Assembly (NCBI GenBank): GCA_963789495.1
Contig: CAWBLP010000018.1
Coordinates: forward strand, 418,302-482,301
Reading direction: 5' to 3'
Source of the DNA: CAWBLP01 sp963789495
GTDB lineage: Bacteria > Pseudomonadota > Alphaproteobacteria > Acetobacterales > Acetobacteraceae
DNA: 64,000 nt
A program made the position numbers and the translations under genes. Positions 61,715-64,000 of this stretch are shown here, one piece after another. Position 1 is the first letter of the stretch; the number at the start of each line of letters is the position of its first letter. A model generated the notes under the pieces. That model saw only the letters and a program-made list of their open reading frames with translations, did no database searches and had not been told where the DNA came from.

Positions 61715-63333
61715 CCCGCATTATGCACGACGGTTGGCGGGCATGGAGCAAGCCACTGATTTGATGTAGGAATTGGGTGTCAAAGCCAATCCAACCGAAT
61801 CACGGACCACCATGCCCGCCACCGTCGAAATTAGCCCAACGCTACCCGGCCTGTCACCGCTCTGCGGCAAGCCGATCGTCGCCCGGTTTGACACCGCGCA
61901 TCTTTGCTCCGATGGCGGTTTATTCGCACTTCGCGAAATCGAGAACCGCCTCGGCATTGCGCAACGCCTCGCCGCGTGCATCGACGATCCGCGTGCGCCG
62001 GGGAAGGTTGTGCACGGCCTCGACGAGATCATTCGTTTTCGCATGCTGATGATCGCGGCCGGCTACGAAGACGGCAACGACGCTGACAGGCTGCGCAACG
62101 ATCCGATGTTCAAGCTAGCCATGGAACGGCTGCCAGAAGACGCCGATCTGTGCTCGCAGCCCACTATTTCGCGTGCCGAGAACCTGCCCGATGCGCGTGC
62201 CCTGTTGCGCATCGGCCAGGCTATGGTCGCCCATTATTGCCAGAGTTTTCGCCGGGTGCCGCGGCGCATCGTGCTCGACATCGACGACACCTTCGATGCC
62301 GTTCATGGCGGCCAGCAGCTCCGATTGTTCAATGCGCATTACGATGAATACGGGTTCCAGCCGATCGTGGTGTTCGACGGCGACGGCCGCATGATCGCAG
62401 CCGTGCTGCGCCCGGCATGCCGGCCGAGCGGGCGGCAGATCGTGAAGTGGTTGCGACGCCTGCTCACGGCGCTGCGCGCCCACTGGCCGCGCGTCGAGAT
62501 CGTGCTGCGCGGCGACAGTCACTTTTGCACACCGGAGGTGCTGCGCTTCTGCCGCGCCAATCGGCTGGACTTCATCCTCGGCGTCGCGCCCAGTTCGACG
62601 TTGCGCAAGCATATCGCGGTGCTGGAGCAGAGCACGGCGGCACGGCGTGCCGTCGCCAGTGGCGAAAAGCTCCGCCGGTTCAAGGAATTCTACGACGGCG
62701 CCGCAAGCTGGGACCGTGTCGAGCGTATCATCGCCCGCGTCGAGGCTGGACCGGACGGTGTCGATACACGCTTCATTGCCACCAACCTGGCCGGCGGATC
62801 GGCTCGCACGCTCTACCAGGATGTCTACTGCGCACGCGGGCAGGCGGAAAATCATATCAAGGCGTGGAAGACACATCTGGCGGCGGATCGCACGTCGTGT
62901 TGCCGGGCGAGCGCCAACCAGATGCGACTGTTTCTGCACGTCGGCGCGTATTGGATGATGTGGAGCCTGCGCTCGCTGATGCCGCGGCGGTCCTGGTGGC
63001 GGGTCGCGCAGTTCGACACGCTGCGGCTGCGGCTGATCAAGATCGCGACGCGCGTCGAGGTGCTGACGCGCCAGGTGCGACTGCATCTGCCGAAAGCCAC
63101 GCCGAACCAGGCGATCTTCGCCTTGGCGCTGTCGCGTCTGTCCCGGCTGGTTGTTTGACCGCCGGGGCGGACGCCCCTGACCTCGCCCCGCTTCGATCAA
63201 CCGCTAACGCCGCCCCCGAGGCTGCCCAACCGACCTCCATAGAGGCCCGGAATGGGAGGTATGATCCAACGAGTTCAGGCTGCGATGCGTGGCGACGTTG
63301 GACCATCGCTGACGGCTTCATGAATTATGCGGG
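61715..63333 (+). mobile_element. IS1380-family insertion sequence
   Basis: 1.62 kb with imperfect inverted ends CCCGCATTATGCA (61715) and, as reverse complement of the right end, CCCGCATAATTCA (63333). Flanked by a 4-bp CTAG duplication (61711-61714 and 63334-63337), as IS1380-family elements make. CTAG is itself a palindrome and could alternatively belong to the inverted ends, in which case no duplication is visible. One transposase gene occupies 61812-63158. The element interrupts an OmpA-family gene; the intact ends and open frame suggest a recent insertion. Confidence 0.88.
61812..63158 (+). CDS. IS1380-family transposase
   Basis: 448-residue DDE transposase. Family start VEISPTLPGLSPLCGKPIVARFDTAHLCSDGG; catalytic region IVLDIDDTFDAVHG (first Asp), IVLRGDSHFC (second Asp) and YCARGQAENHIKAWK (Glu). 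The ATG at 61812 (MPATVE) is preferred to TTG 61773. No frameshift or stop, so it is probably functional. Confidence 0.94.
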   Translation: MPATVEISPTLPGLSPLCGKPIVARFDTAHLCSDGGLFALREIENRLGIAQRLAACIDDPRAPGKVVHGLDEIIRFRMLMIAAGYEDGNDADRLRNDPMFKLAMERLPEDADLCSQPTISRAENLPDARALLRIGQAMVAHYCQSFRRVPRRIVLDIDDTFDAVHGGQQLRLFNAHYDEYGFQPIVVFDGDGRMIAAVLRPACRPSGRQIVKWLRRLLTALRAHWPRVEIVLRGDSHFCTPEVLRFCRANRLDFILGVAPSSTLRKHIAVLEQSTAARRAVASGEKLRRFKEFYDGAASWDRVERIIARVEAGPDGVDTRFIATNLAGGSARTLYQDVYCARGQAENHIKAWKTHLAADRTSCCRASANQMRLFLHVGAYWMMWSLRSLMPRRSWWRVAQFDTLRLRLIKIATRVEVLTRQVRLHLPKATPNQAIFALALSRLSRLVV

Positions 63334-63334
63334 C

Positions 63335-63991
63335 TAGGTAACGCAGCCCCAATAGAGCCCAGCTGTCAGCTAGCACGGACTGATCCTTGCGGAGGTCAAT
63401 TTGCTCCGTGGTCTCGTTGGCATACTGGTCGTTTGCCTCTGGATGGGTTCCCCTTGAGTCTAACGAGGTCGTTTGCACCTCGCCACTCGCCAACGGCAGG
63501 AACCGGTACTCTTTGGGCTGCGCCTCTCGAGTGCTCACAGAAGGTCGATCAGCCATAGGCTGCACCAATCCGCCAATGATGCCCAGCGGCCGGTTGCAGT
63601 TGCCAGATGGACAAGTTGATCCTCCGGTGGCCGGATCGCTCGGCGGCTGGTCTAAAATGATCGGCGGACTAAGGGAAATCGCGGCGATGTCGACATAGCG
63701 CCGAACCGTTTGCCGCTCGGACGTAACAACTTCGATCGCAACCCGCCGATGCTTCAGGTCGATCAACTGCACCACGATCGGCGGCGCCGGCAGCGCGTCT
63801 GCGGGCATGGTATCTGCGTAGTTGCCGTTGTCGTCGTAGGTCTTCAGCCACCTGGCACCCCAGCCGACAATGCGAACCGTCCCCACCGAGATATTCTGCG
63901 GCTCATCAGCGAACGTCATGCGCGGCGTCACCATCGGAACCATCAGGCCAAACGCGATGGTAGTCGCAGCGATAACGACCATTTTAGTCAT
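63335..63991 (-). pseudogene. Secreted protein N-terminus, 5' half of the split gene
   Basis: Starts at ATG 63991 with a signal peptide (MVVIAATTIAFGLMVPMVTPRMTFADEP). The following ~185 residues are not in a family I know: a conserved-looking VRIVGWGARWLKTYDDNG, an IVVQLIDLKHRRVAIEVVTSERQTVRRYVDI stretch, and a Pro/Ser-rich middle with two cysteines (CPSGNC). The native frame ends LLGLRYL at the CTA of the CTAG target site; the codons after that (to a stop at 63275) come from the IS. Restored, the protein would run on into the OmpA half at 61714. Confidence 0.78.
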
Positions 63992-64000
63992 GCCGGGATC

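Overview
This 64-kb window comes from a G+C-rich alphaproteobacterium, most likely a member of the Acetobacteraceae or a near relative in the Rhodospirillales. That placement is an inference from base composition, gene order (tsaE-amgK-murU-addB, ccmCDEFGHI), an IS1380-family element and the protein flavour; no rRNA or tRNA gene was found to anchor it. Nearly every base outside a few accessory patches is coding, and many genes overlap by 1-4 bases.

Layout. 0-5 kb is a gene graveyard with two intact islands: an MFS transporter stub, a DUF29/coiled-coil chimera, a pair of small heat-shock genes behind a perfect CIRCE operator, aquaporin Z, the tail of an IS630-type transposase abutting a decapitated panE, a 106-bp inverted-repeat element and a decayed phage capsid gene. 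5-11 kb holds EVE/YciI genes and the cytochrome c maturation operon ccmCDEFGHI, whose second half is riddled with single-base frameshifts. 10.8-12.5 kb is a multi-hairpin repeat interrupted by an IS110-family element; a second copy of the repeat lies at 22.3-22.6 kb. 12.5-20.9 kb carries a double cold-shock protein, pgsA, mobB, a DEAD-box helicase, glutaryl-CoA dehydrogenase, an RNA methyltransferase, an SDR and a metallophosphoesterase. 20.9-30.2 kb has a DUF2182/DUF1326 membrane pair, a flavin monooxygenase, two TPR-glycosyltransferase paralogues around an SDR, and acyl-CoA metabolism genes. 30.2-35.5 kb is the tsaE-amgK-murU-addB operon (tRNA t6A, cell-wall sugar recycling, DNA repair), without addA. 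35.6-42.5 kb is mixed catabolism: msrB, a thiolase-like/DUF35 pair, a class V aminotransferase, a hydroxyproline dehydratase, a GST and an NHL-repeat protein. 42.5-49.1 kb is a complete N-type rotary ATPase operon (order D-C-Q-R-B-E-F-A-G on the minus strand), with no delta subunit and one frameshift in atpB. 49.2-56.6 kb has an unknown gene, an SbmA/BacA-like ABC exporter, an OmpA-like protein and a large SWIM-SNF2 helicase. 56.6-58.7 kb is an A/T-richer two-gene cassette (P-loop ATPase plus small membrane protein). recG follows, and the window ends with an envelope gene split in two by an IS1380-family element.

Most interesting points: (1) the P-loop ATPase/membrane-protein cassette, which looks imported and could be a defence-type module of unknown function; (2) the IS1380 insertion, which can be removed on paper to restore one continuous reading frame joining a signal-peptide protein to an OmpA domain; (3) the IS110 element sitting in one arm of a hairpin of a dispersed multi-hairpin repeat; (4) the N-ATPase. 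Single-base frameshifts occur in many otherwise well-conserved genes, most densely in ccmF-ccmI, so sequencing error must be excluded before any of them is called a pseudogene.
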